The notes under the pieces: model-generated
What the model was told of the DNA's origin: nothing
Seen by the model: only the letters and a program-made list of their open reading frames with translations
The model's database searches: none
Translations under genes and position numbers: made by a program
Shown here: in pieces, positions 44,195-52,715 of the stretch
Position numbering within the stretch: the first letter of the stretch is position 1
Layout of the letters: each line of letters starts with the position of its first letter
NCBI GenBank assembly: GCA_041601945.1
Contig: JBFIHG010000002.1
Location: 38,631-102,630 of the forward strand
Length of the DNA: 64,000 nucleotides
Direction: 5' to 3'
Origin: JBFJKD01 sp041601945
Lineage (GTDB): Bacteria > Pseudomonadota > Gammaproteobacteria > Pseudomonadales > Porticoccaceae

Positions 44195-45358
44195 TTATTT
44201 ACCACCAGACGACGGATAAATTCCCATTTCCTTGGCAATCACCTGCAACATAACCTCGTTGGCACCCCCACCAATCGAACACAGGCGCGCATCGCGAAAG
44301 ATACGACTGATCAGGTTGTCCCACATAAAACCCTGGCCACCCCAAAATTGCAGGCAGGCCGATGGCACTGTCTGACCCAGCTGACCCACCTTGAATTTCG
44401 CCATGGATACTTCTTTCAGGGCATTTTCGCCGCGCACGTATTTTTCGGCGGCAAAATACAGCAACGCGCGCGCTGCCATAACCTCGGTTTGCAGCTCTGC
44501 CAACTTGAAATACACTACCTGATTTTCCAACAGCGGTTTGTCGAACAGCTCGCGCTGCCTGGTGTAGTCAATGGTGATATGTATGGCGTCTTCGATTTGA
44601 CTCAGGTACTTGGTGGCGGCGGCCAGGCGCTCCTCCTGGAACTGTTCCATCTGGTAGATGAAACCCCTGTTTTCCTCCCCCACCCGATTGCCAACCGGCA
44701 CCCGCACATCATCAAAATATACCGGCGCGGTGTCTGAACTGCGACAGCCCAGTTTGTCGAGACGCTTGCCGCGGGTCACCCCCGGCGCGTCGAGCGGCAC
44801 GATAATGATACTTTTATTGCGGTGTGGCCCATTGTCTTCGCTGGTATTGCACAGCAGACATATCCAGTCGGCTTGCGTGGAACTGGTAATCCACATCTTG
44901 CTGCCGTTAATTACGTACTCGTCACCGTCGCGGCGCGCCGTGGTCTTAATCGAGCCCACGTCTGAACCTGCGCCAACCTCGCTGACCCCAATACAGCCAA
45001 CACTGGTACCAGCAATCGCGGGTACCAGATATTTTTGTTTTAATGCTTCACTGCCGTGTACGGCGAGAGCCGGTGTGCACATATCCGTCTGCACGGCCAA
45101 TGCGGTGGACACCCCGGAACAACGAATTTTGCCAATCTCCTCCGAGTACACCATCTGGTAGGAGTAATCGAGCGCCAGGCCTCCGTATTCCACAGGCTTG
45201 GTGATGCCCAAAAACCCGGCATCCCCCATTTTTTTAAAAATAGTGTGGGCCGGCCAGATACCCTCTTCTTCCCATTGATCCACATGGGGCGCAATTTCGC
45301 GGTCGATAAATCGACGCAACGACTGGCGCAAGGTCTCATGTTCACTTGTAAACAGCAT
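44195..45358 (-). CDS. atuD: Acyl-CoA dehydrogenase, citronellyl-CoA dehydrogenase (AtuD)-like
   Basis: 387 residues, starting at ATG 45358 after GGGAGCG. It has VQTDMCTPALA, GVSEVGAGSDVGSIKT and LDKLGCRSSDTAPVYFDDVRV, all close to Pseudomonas AtuD (from memory). It has GGG (363-365) where MCAD has its catalytic Glu, so the base is probably Glu243 in QEERL, the isovaleryl-CoA dehydrogenase arrangement that suits beta-branched substrates. It introduces the 2,3 double bond that the hydratase and carboxylase need. It is the first gene of the operon. No atuR or liuR regulator lies in the window. Confidence 0.9.
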   Translation of the reverse strand: MLFTSEHETLRQSLRRFIDREIAPHVDQWEEEGIWPAHTIFKKMGDAGFLGITKPVEYGGLALDYSYQMVYSEEIGKIRCSGVSTALAVQTDMCTPALAVHGSEALKQKYLVPAIAGTSVGCIGVSEVGAGSDVGSIKTTARRDGDEYVINGSKMWITSSTQADWICLLCNTSEDNGPHRNKSIIIVPLDAPGVTRGKRLDKLGCRSSDTAPVYFDDVRVPVGNRVGEENRGFIYQMEQFQEERLAAATKYLSQIEDAIHITIDYTRQRELFDKPLLENQVVYFKLAELQTEVMAARALLYFAAEKYVRGENALKEVSMAKFKVGQLGQTVPSACLQFWGGQGFMWDNLISRIFRDARLCSIGGGANEVMLQVIAKEMGIYPSSGGK

Positions 45359-45567
45359 GACGCTCCCAGTGACAGTCCGTGGGACACATATCGAATTTAG
45401 TAGTTAGCGATGACCCTTCCGGGATCGGGCACGGCGGCAGTTGGACCGAAGTTTCGCGGGACTCTCCAGAACAGACCGGGGGCTAAACATAGCGAAATTT
45501 TACCCGACGTTCAATCAGTTTCTAACGCCCGGTAACCTTTACCGCTATGACAGACAGGCTGAAAAAG

Positions 45568-46131
45568 TCAGTCGAGACGAAAAAAATGTTGCCGGTAGTA
45601 GCTCAGCTCCGCAATGGAATCACGAATATCGTCCATGGCCAGATGACTGCCGTTTTTACGTAGCCCGGTCAGTAATTCCGGTCGCCAGCGAGCAGCAATT
45701 TCCTTGACGGTGCTGACATCCAGATTGCGATAATGGAAATAGCGTTCCAGCTCCGGCATCTCGCGCGCCAGAAAGCGACGATCCTGACAGATGGAATTAC
45801 CGCACATGGGCGACTGTCCCGCCACTACCCATTCCGATAAAAAGGTGATCGTAGCCAGTTCCGCCTGCCGCGCCGTCACGCTACTGAGACGCACCCGTTC
45901 GGTCAGCCCAGACTTGCCGTGTTGACGGGTATTCCACTCGTCCATGGCATCGAGCACTTTGTCCGGCTGATGCACCGCAAATACCGGGCCCTCCGCCAGC
46001 ACGTTGAGGTGTTTGTCGGTGACAATCGTAGCGATCTCAATAATGACATCGTTAATGGTGTCCAGCCCGGTCATCTCCAGGTCAATCCAAATCAGATTGG
46101 ACTGGTGTTGTGGGTCGCTCACGTTCGGCAT
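45568..46131 (-). CDS. orn: Oligoribonuclease
   Basis: 187 residues. DEDDh exonuclease motifs: IWIDLEMTGLD (ExoI), IVTD, MCGNSICQDRRFLAREMP (ExoII), and YRNLDVSTVKE plus LAMDDIRDSIAEL (ExoIII; the usual His is replaced in HLAMDD by A-M-D-D following His). It degrades 2-5 nt RNAs and pGpG. It lies beside the mscS-like gene and divergent from rsgA, as in most gammaproteobacteria. Confidence 0.96.
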   Translation of the reverse strand: MPNVSDPQHQSNLIWIDLEMTGLDTINDVIIEIATIVTDKHLNVLAEGPVFAVHQPDKVLDAMDEWNTRQHGKSGLTERVRLSSVTARQAELATITFLSEWVVAGQSPMCGNSICQDRRFLAREMPELERYFHYRNLDVSTVKEIAARWRPELLTGLRKNGSHLAMDDIRDSIAELSYYRQHFFRLD

Positions 46132-46139
46132 CGGTATTT

Positions 46140-47192
46140 TTACTCCTGATCCTGGCTGGCGACATCTACTAATGACGTCAGGTGCGCCAGGCGCTTCGTC
46201 CTGGCGTCAATCTGTTTGTCCAGCGTCATTTTTTCCTCACCATCAGTGTGGCGAGATCGGCTTTTCAATTCTTCAATTTCGCGCGCCAAACTCAACTGTT
46301 CATCCTTGATGGCAGCGCCTTTATCAGCGAGATCGGCTTTGTCAAAAATCCTTTTTTCTGGGACCTGCTCCGAATCCTGAGCATCATACGCTGGCCTGGG
46401 CGCGAATGTGAAATTGACGCCTTCTGGCACGCGACGCTGGTTTATAAAGGCGGGGGACACTATTTCTATACCATCGCCATTCATCTGGTCGAGAACCGCC
46501 CGGCGCAACCGCGTGCGCTGACTGAGCAACTGTGCCACCTCGGTGCAGAATCCCGCAATGCGATAGGTAATCGAAAAATCCCCCAGCGTCAGGATTTGAG
46601 TGAAAGGGTCCTGCAGCCCGGCGTCCTCGGCGGCCGACTTTAGCAGCGGCTCCACTCGATAATACGGCACGTCGTAACCGAGCGATAAATCACAACTGAT
46701 AATGGTGCCGGAGGACCGAATTACTGTGACCGGATTTAACGACAAATACAGGTTGGGGATGGTGACCAGGTCCCGATCCTCGGATTGTATCTCGGTGTGA
46801 AACAGTCCACGCTCAGTCACTCGGCCAAAATACTCACCCACCCGCACGAAATCTCCCGGGCTAAAACTTCTGACGGCACGCAACATCAGACCGGCCATGG
46901 CATTACTGATAAACGACGTCGACGAAAGTGCAATCACTCCAGTGATGACCAAACCCAGTAAACCCAACAAAGAATTACGGGTACTCTCCGAAATTGGCAA
47001 CGCCAGCACCACCGCAATAACACCCGCTGCGGTCAGGGCGAGCATCACCACCTGCCGGGCAAGGCGCGGTCGACCCATGGCAAGCCCGCGGCGCATAATC
47101 AGCACGTGCGCCAACCACAATCCACCGATCACCATAAGCCCGGTCAATAACAGGGTTTGCGAACCTTGCCAGACGGCAAGTAATGGCTCCAT
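46140..47192 (-). CDS. MscS-type mechanosensitive ion channel family protein
   Basis: 350 residues from ATG 47192 (MEPLLAVWQG); GTG 47207 is an alternative. Three or four membrane helices fill residues 1-110. The MscS pore helix region ISNAMAGLMLRAVRSFSPGDFVRVGEYFGRVTERGLFHTEI is clear. A cytoplasmic beta domain follows. The C-terminal about 80 residues form a charged, probable coiled coil (DEQLSLAREIEELKSRSRHTDGEEKM), which is an extension over the 286-residue E. coli MscS. It releases osmolytes at high membrane tension. It ends eight bases before the orn start. Confidence 0.9.
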   Translation of the reverse strand: MEPLLAVWQGSQTLLLTGLMVIGGLWLAHVLIMRRGLAMGRPRLARQVVMLALTAAGVIAVVLALPISESTRNSLLGLLGLVITGVIALSSTSFISNAMAGLMLRAVRSFSPGDFVRVGEYFGRVTERGLFHTEIQSEDRDLVTIPNLYLSLNPVTVIRSSGTIISCDLSLGYDVPYYRVEPLLKSAAEDAGLQDPFTQILTLGDFSITYRIAGFCTEVAQLLSQRTRLRRAVLDQMNGDGIEIVSPAFINQRRVPEGVNFTFAPRPAYDAQDSEQVPEKRIFDKADLADKGAAIKDEQLSLAREIEELKSRSRHTDGEEKMTLDKQIDARTKRLAHLTSLVDVASQDQE

Positions 47193-47297
47193 AGCGATTA
47201 TTCTCACAGTGTTGGTGTCGGGTACTACCGCGTCCCATTATGCTATATGCTTGCCCGCCAACACACCCCACAGCTACCAGGCCGAGACCGCGAGGGT

Positions 47298-48356
47298 ATG
47301 GCTAAACGCAAACTGACATTGCAGCAGCAGCGCAGAATTCGCGGCCAACAGGACCGTAGCCGAGCCCAGGCCGACAACGAGGGTGAACAGGAAGCAACAA
47401 CACCAGAGTCGGGACTGGGTTCAGAGCAGACGGGCATCGTTGCCGTACGCTACAGTGACAGCGCCGATGTGGTGAATGAGGCCGGGGGGGCGGTACGCCG
47501 CTGTCACTTTCGCGCCAACCTCGATTCGCTGATTGCCGGAGATCGAGTAGCGTGGCGGGACGGCGACTCCTGGGGCGTAATCACTGCGGTACATCCCCGT
47601 AAAAATTATCTAGACCGACCGGATAACCGGGGAAAACTGCGGCCCGTTGCGGCGAATATCGACCGCATTGCCATAGTCCTGGCACCGCAACCACAGCCCC
47701 ACGCCAACCTTATCGATCGTTATCTGGTGGCCAGCGAAGTGCGTGGCATTGACACGTTGCTGGTCTTGAATAAAACCGATATGGGGGTAACTGAAGATCT
47801 CACACAGCTGCTAGACACGTATGCGCAGCTGGGCTACCCGCTGCTTTTTGTCTCGGCTAAAACCGGCGCGGGCATGGCACAGCTGGCCGCCAACCTGCAA
47901 CATAAAACGGGCGTACTGGTAGGTCAGTCGGGGGTTGGCAAATCCTCGTTGATTAACGCACTCATTCCCGATGCACACAGCCAAACCGGCCCGCTATCCA
48001 CTAAAACTAAAGCCAGTGGATCTGCCCGATCCGGCCAATCCGAACAAGGCATTGTTCACCGCAACGCGAAGGGCACCCACACCACTAGCTCCAGTCAGTT
48101 ATTTCGTCTGCCCGGTGGTGGCGGGCTGATCGATTCGCCAGGTATTCGAGAGTTCGGCCTCTGGCATCTCGATACAGGACAAGTTGCCACGGGGTTTGTC
48201 GAGTTTCGACCATTGCTCGGACGCTGCAAGTTTCGCGATTGCCAACACCGCAGTGAGCCGGGATGTGCACTGATCGCGGCGGTAAACGACGGTAGGGTGC
48301 GTGCCCAACGGCTCGACAGCTATCACTCCATAGTTGCCGATTTGAGCGCCCACTGA
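47298..48356 (+). CDS. rsgA: Ribosome small subunit-dependent GTPase A
   Basis: 352 residues from ATG 47298 (MAKRKLTLQQQRRI). An OB-fold domain is followed by the circularly permuted GTPase (G4 NKTD before G1 GQSGVGKSS; DSPGIREFGLW as G3). The C-terminal zinc site is CKFRDCQHRSEPGC. It helps late 30S maturation. It is divergent from the mscS-like and orn genes and 42 bases upstream of the broken rhodanese gene. Confidence 0.97.
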   Translation: MAKRKLTLQQQRRIRGQQDRSRAQADNEGEQEATTPESGLGSEQTGIVAVRYSDSADVVNEAGGAVRRCHFRANLDSLIAGDRVAWRDGDSWGVITAVHPRKNYLDRPDNRGKLRPVAANIDRIAIVLAPQPQPHANLIDRYLVASEVRGIDTLLVLNKTDMGVTEDLTQLLDTYAQLGYPLLFVSAKTGAGMAQLAANLQHKTGVLVGQSGVGKSSLINALIPDAHSQTGPLSTKTKASGSARSGQSEQGIVHRNAKGTHTTSSSQLFRLPGGGGLIDSPGIREFGLWHLDTGQVATGFVEFRPLLGRCKFRDCQHRSEPGCALIAAVNDGRVRAQRLDSYHSIVADLSAH

Positions 48357-48398
48357 ACGGACTTCAGTTACAATGGTCGCCCCTGGAGGACAATCCGT

Positions 48399-49049
48399 AT
48401 GCCTGACACCCTGGCGCGCCTGCTTGAGCCGACGGAGCTCGAGAAACACCTCAATCATGATAATGTCGATCTGTGCAAAGAGCAGCTATACCAACGCGCT
48501 CATATCCCTGGGGCTATACATGTATCGCCGTCGCAACTTATGCGAGGTGAGGTGCCCGCACCGGGAAAACTACCGGACGCTGCTCGCCTCAACACGCTGT
48601 TTTCACGCCTTGGATTGACCCCGAAAACCCATGTGGTCGCCTACGATGACGAAGGTGGAGGCTGGGCGGGTCGTCTACTATGGATCCAGGATGTCATCGG
48701 CCACCTCGGCGAGAACAGCTTTGTTATTTGGGATGCCCGCAGCCGCGAGGAGTACGACGGCATCCGGGTGCTGAGCCAACGCGGTGGCCACATTCCCGGG
48801 GCGATTCATTGCGAGTGGACGTCGTTAATGGACCGTTCTTGAAATATGCGTGTCCGCGCAGATGTACGCGCCTATGTGCAACAACTGGGGCTGACTATCG
48901 ACAAGACCATTATTACCTACTGCCAGAGCCACCACCGCTCGGCATACACCTACCTGGTAGGAAAATTACTCGGCCATTCGAACCTTCGCGGTTACCATGG
49001 CTCCTGGTCCGAATGGGGAAATCTCCCCGACACACCGATAGAGATGTAA
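48399..49049 (+). pseudogene. Rhodanese (thiosulfate sulfurtransferase), broken
   Basis: The translation matches the two-domain RhdA of Pseudomonas but with two lesions. First, about 57 residues are missing: domain 1 ends at WIQDVIGH and joins directly to LGENSFVIWDARSREEYDG of domain 2. Second, an in-frame TGA (48840-48842) follows MDRS where RhdA has an Arg codon in MDPARALRIR, fitting a CGA to TGA change. The frame is otherwise open to 49049, and the active-site loop CQSHHRSAYT is still encoded after the stop. A good TGGAGGA site and ATG remain at the front. Synteny (rsgA before, psd after) supports the rhdA identity. Two short peptides might still be made (147 residues, then 67 from ATG 48846). 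Confidence 0.85.
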
Positions 49050-49056
49050 CTGAACT

Positions 49057-49923
49057 ATGTCAAAACACGATCACCGGGCAGATTTGTTTACCGCTTTGCA
49101 ACGTCTCCTGCCCCAACATACCCTCTCCCGACTGCTGGCCAAATTGGCGAATACCCGCACACCGGCAGTCAAAAATTTTTTGATCAGGCAGTTTGTGCGC
49201 CACTATCAGGTCAATCTCGCCGAGGCGGAGCCCGCTCAGCCCGAGCGCTATGCCACCTTTAACGATTTTTTCACACGGGCACTGCAACCTGATGCACGGC
49301 CCATAGATAACCAACCACGGAGCTTAACCAGTCCCGCAGACGGCGTTGTCAGTCAAATAGGCAGAGTCCAACAGGGTCGCTTAGTACAGGCCAAAAATCA
49401 CACTTACTCGCTGCAGGAGCTGCTCGGTGGAGACCAGCAACAGGCACAAAGCTTTGCCAATGGCGCGTTTGCTACTATTTACCTGTCGCCGCGAGATTAC
49501 CATCGGGTACATATGCCTCTGGCGGGACAGCTGGTTGCGACGCGTTACGTGCCCGGTAAATTATTTGCCGTCAACGCGGTGACTGCACGGGGCATCCCCG
49601 GCCTGTTTGCGCGCAATGAACGGCTGGTGTGTACGTTTGCTACCGACATTGGCGAGATGGTTCTGGTGCTGGTGGGCGCCATGTTCGTGGCCGGTATCGA
49701 GACCGTATGGAAGCCCCATTACACGCCGCAAATTGACTGTGTCGAAACATTTTCGACCCTCAGTACAGACAGTACGTTTTTCGCAAAAGGCGCTGAAATG
49801 GGTCGCTTCAAATTCGGGTCGACGGTGATAATGTTGTTACCGCCCGCCATAACATGGCAGACGAGCTTCGAACCCGGTGTCAGCGTGCTGATGGGAGAAA
49901 AATTGGGGGACTTCCAGGCCTGA
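49057..49923 (+). CDS. psd: Phosphatidylserine decarboxylase
   Basis: 288 residues. The self-cleavage site is FGST near the C-terminus (GRFKFGSTVIML; the E. coli form is LGST), where the Ser becomes the pyruvoyl cofactor. SPADGVVSQIG, SPRDYHRVHMP and NERLVCTF complete the catalytic framework. It makes phosphatidylethanolamine in the inner membrane. It starts seven bases after the rhodanese stop and may have relied on its ribosome flow; SD for psd is weak (GATGTAACTGA). A strong hairpin follows. Confidence 0.97.
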   Translation: MSKHDHRADLFTALQRLLPQHTLSRLLAKLANTRTPAVKNFLIRQFVRHYQVNLAEAEPAQPERYATFNDFFTRALQPDARPIDNQPRSLTSPADGVVSQIGRVQQGRLVQAKNHTYSLQELLGGDQQQAQSFANGAFATIYLSPRDYHRVHMPLAGQLVATRYVPGKLFAVNAVTARGIPGLFARNERLVCTFATDIGEMVLVLVGAMFVAGIETVWKPHYTPQIDCVETFSTLSTDSTFFAKGAEMGRFKFGSTVIMLLPPAITWQTSFEPGVSVLMGEKLGDFQA

Positions 49924-49937
49924 CAGGGCAAAAAGAA

Positions 49938-49956
49938 ACCGGGGCAAGGCCCCGGT
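49938..49956. terminator. Bidirectional terminator between psd and the HD-GYP gene
   Basis: ACCGGGGC (49938-49945) and GCCCCGGT (49949-49956) form an 8-bp stem with an AAG loop. On the minus strand TTTCTTTTT follows directly, and on the + side a later GTTTAATTT, so it should stop transcription from both convergent genes. Confidence 0.85.
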
Positions 49957-49988
49957 GGGGAGGGTTTAATTTAGCAGCTGCATCTAGT

Positions 49989-51380
49989 TCATCTCTCTGT
50001 AACGAGACCTTTCAGGCCCGCCAGAAAGCTTTTCTTTTTGTTCACTTCAGCCTGGATAAACAGGCTCGAAATCGCGGTGAGATCGACATCGTAACCGGTG
50101 GGCTCCAGATCCCGGGCAATCGCCACCTTGGCAACGCTCATAACTCTTTCCCGACCATTTTCCATCAGTAATCTACGGGTTTCCTGTTCGTCCTTAAGAT
50201 CCACCAGCACGCAGTTGCCGCCGAGAGTGGTCTCCTCCTGATCGAGCACCGCAATTTGCGGCATCAAACGCGACTGGCGGTGCTGCTCTATGACTACGCC
50301 AATATCACCAGTCGTCAACTCCACCAGTGTGCCGGTGGGATACAGACCGATGGATTGAATAAACTTGACCACCAAATCTTCCTGAAACTGATTACTGCGC
50401 ATGTTATACAGCAGACTGACAGCCCGCGATGGTGCCACTGGTTCAACGGCTTCACGGGGATTTGAAATGGCATCGTAAGTGGTGGCAATACCGGCGATAC
50501 GTGCCAGTAACGGAATTTTGTTGCCTACCACCCCTTCCGGATACCCGTTACCATTGTGGCGCTCACAGTGATAGCGCACCACCGATATCACTCTGGGCTC
50601 CACCTGCCGGCTCTGGCGTAACATTTCAACACCGTGTTCCACGAAGCTGCGGTACTCGAGCTCTTCTTCCTGGGAGCGGTTAACGCTACGCAGCACGGCG
50701 TTGGACACCTTCAGCTTACCGATGTCCTTGAGCAGTGTGCCCATGCACAAAATACTGATTTCTTCCTTGGCCATGCCGATAAAGCGCGCGAACTGCACGG
50801 CCCACAGTGCCGAACGCAGACTGTGATCATGGGTATGTTGATCTTTCTGGCGCAGGCGGATCAACCAGGTAAACGCATCCGGACAGCGGATCACGCTGCT
50901 CACCATATCATCGACATCGGCTTTGAGTTTGCCGTAATCAGCAGATTTGCCTTTGGCGATTTGTTTGGAAACCAGTGTCAAGTTACCCTTTAGATGACTC
51001 ACGATGGCTTTTGCGCGAGGGACCTCTGCCTTGAGTGAGACAGTTGTCTCGTAGATACCCTTGCGCACCACGATCGCGCTCGGGGCGAACCCTGCAGAGT
51101 CATCTCTTTTTGAGATATTGCTCTTTGACAGGAATTTATATTGGGGACTCGATTTCTGGGATTTGGCATCCAGCGACCCCAGTTGCAGCGGCGCCTTGCC
51201 CTTGGTGATATCAATGTAAACGTTGCTGCAGTAGGCTTTAAGCGACGTAATATCCTGGGGCGTGCGCACATGAAAACCCTGCAACGGGAATGGCGTCTGC
51301 GCCCAGGGTCGATCCAGTTTGGAAACAAACATTCCACTGGTTAAGTCTTCGACGCTGATTTGTACTTGTTTAATCGCCAT
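49989..51380 (-). CDS. HD-GYP domain protein with degenerate metal site
   Basis: 463 residues from ATG 51380 after AGGAAG. An N-terminal DUF3391-like domain (residues 1-120) is followed by an HD-GYP domain (about 165-340) and a C-terminal extension. HD-GYP enzymes hydrolyse cyclic di-GMP with two or three metals. Here HDIGK is LLKDIGK (Lys218 for His), the HHE motif is HCE (Cys272 for His), DGxGYP is NGNGYP, and the IAD motif is IAT (Thr300 for Asp). At least three metal ligands are gone, so it is probably inactive as a phosphodiesterase and may be a sensor or scaffold. It takes the place of motility-related genes near psd in Pseudomonas. Location downstream of hemE on the same strand is probably incidental. 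Confidence 0.88.
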   Translation of the reverse strand: MAIKQVQISVEDLTSGMFVSKLDRPWAQTPFPLQGFHVRTPQDITSLKAYCSNVYIDITKGKAPLQLGSLDAKSQKSSPQYKFLSKSNISKRDDSAGFAPSAIVVRKGIYETTVSLKAEVPRAKAIVSHLKGNLTLVSKQIAKGKSADYGKLKADVDDMVSSVIRCPDAFTWLIRLRQKDQHTHDHSLRSALWAVQFARFIGMAKEEISILCMGTLLKDIGKLKVSNAVLRSVNRSQEEELEYRSFVEHGVEMLRQSRQVEPRVISVVRYHCERHNGNGYPEGVVGNKIPLLARIAGIATTYDAISNPREAVEPVAPSRAVSLLYNMRSNQFQEDLVVKFIQSIGLYPTGTLVELTTGDIGVVIEQHRQSRLMPQIAVLDQEETTLGGNCVLVDLKDEQETRRLLMENGRERVMSVAKVAIARDLEPTGYDVDLTAISSLFIQAEVNKKKSFLAGLKGLVTER

Positions 51381-51530
51381 ACTGATCTTCCTTCTGATCC
51401 GCACCCGATCACACTGGCGGGTACCGTTCGACTCATTTGTGAGCTAAGAATAAGCCTTCGGCAGGGGTTTGCAAGGCGCGATGCTCGACCGGTTCAATCT
51501 GGCGACAAACGTCATAACTAACTGTATCGG

Positions 51531-52592
51531 CTAGTGAAATCTCTCAGACAATCTGTGAACTGCGTCAACAAACAGGCCTGCTTTGTGCGGGTCGATATCC
51601 GGGGTAATACCATGCCCAAGATTGAACACATGGCCGTTTGCCGAACCAAAACTACGCAAAATAGCTTCCACCTCCGCTTCGATAACGGTGGCCGGCGCCC
51701 GTAATATCGCCGGATCCATATTGCCCTGCAGGGCCACATGGTCGCCTATCCGGCGGCGGGCCTGGCCAATATCCACGGTCCAGTCGACACCAACCGCGTG
51801 ACATCCGGTATCGGCGATAAGCTCCAGCCAGGGGCCTGCCCCCTTGGTAAACAATATCACCGGCACTGGTCGCCCTTCCGCCTCCCGGGTGAGGCCGCGG
51901 ACGATTCGCGCCATATATTGCAACGAAAAATCCTGATAGGCACGCTGGCTTAGCGCGCCACCCCATGTGTCGAACACCTGTACCGCCTGGGCACCAGCGG
52001 CAATCTGCGCGTTGAGGTAGTCCACCACCGCGTCCGCCAGCCTGGCGAGCAGGAGGTGAAGTAGCTCCGGCTGGTCGTAAAGCAGGGCTTTGGTCCTGGC
52101 AAAATCACGACTACTGCCCCCTTCGATCATGTAGGTGGCAAGGGTCCATGGACTGCCGGAAAAACCGATTAACGGCACGCGCCCGTTCAGTTCCCGACGA
52201 ATCAAACGCACCGCATCCAGCACATAGGGCAGATCCGCCTGGGTGTTCAGTACTGGCAGATCTTCAATATCCTTAGTGGTTACTAACGGTTTACGAAAGC
52301 GTGGTCCCTCACCCTCCTCGAAATACAGGCCGAGTCCCAGTGCATCGGGAATTGTCAGAATATCGGAAAATAAAATAGCTGCGTCGAGGGGGTAGCGCTC
52401 CAGCGGTTGCAGGGTAACCTCGCACGCCTGTTGTGGATTACGGCACAGGGACATGAAATCGCCAGCCCGCTCTCGCGCGGCGCGATATTCCGGCAAATAG
52501 CGACCGGCCTGACGCATCATCCAAACCGGAGTGACATCTACTGGTTGACGCAGCAGGGCACGCAACAAACGATCGTTTTTCAACTCAATCAT
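51531..52592 (-). CDS. hemE: Uroporphyrinogen decarboxylase
   Basis: 353 residues. It has the family signatures PVWMMRQAGRYLPEYR near residue 20 and GFSGSPWTLATYMIEG near residue 140, and the catalytic Asp of FSDILTIPDALGLGL. It converts uroporphyrinogen III to coproporphyrinogen III in heme synthesis. The order hemE-gltD-gltB-aroB-aroK-pilQ is that of Pseudomonas. It is separated by 123 bases from gltD. Confidence 0.98.
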   Translation of the reverse strand: MIELKNDRLLRALLRQPVDVTPVWMMRQAGRYLPEYRAARERAGDFMSLCRNPQQACEVTLQPLERYPLDAAILFSDILTIPDALGLGLYFEEGEGPRFRKPLVTTKDIEDLPVLNTQADLPYVLDAVRLIRRELNGRVPLIGFSGSPWTLATYMIEGGSSRDFARTKALLYDQPELLHLLLARLADAVVDYLNAQIAAGAQAVQVFDTWGGALSQRAYQDFSLQYMARIVRGLTREAEGRPVPVILFTKGAGPWLELIADTGCHAVGVDWTVDIGQARRRIGDHVALQGNMDPAILRAPATVIEAEVEAILRSFGSANGHVFNLGHGITPDIDPHKAGLFVDAVHRLSERFH

Positions 52593-52715
52593 AAGTAGAT
52601 TCTTTCCAGCATGGAGGTTTTAGCGACGTGGGCCCACATGTCGAGGTTGCACAACAGCCCCGCACCCGCTGCATTGCGCGCGCAAACGCGAATGATCTGG
52701 TCCCGCAGGCCGCTA

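Noticed and set aside
48840..48842. Selenocysteine at the in-frame TGA of the rhodanese gene
   Set aside because: The position aligns with an Arg away from the active site, the gene also has an internal deletion, and no SECIS-like hairpin is seen right after it.
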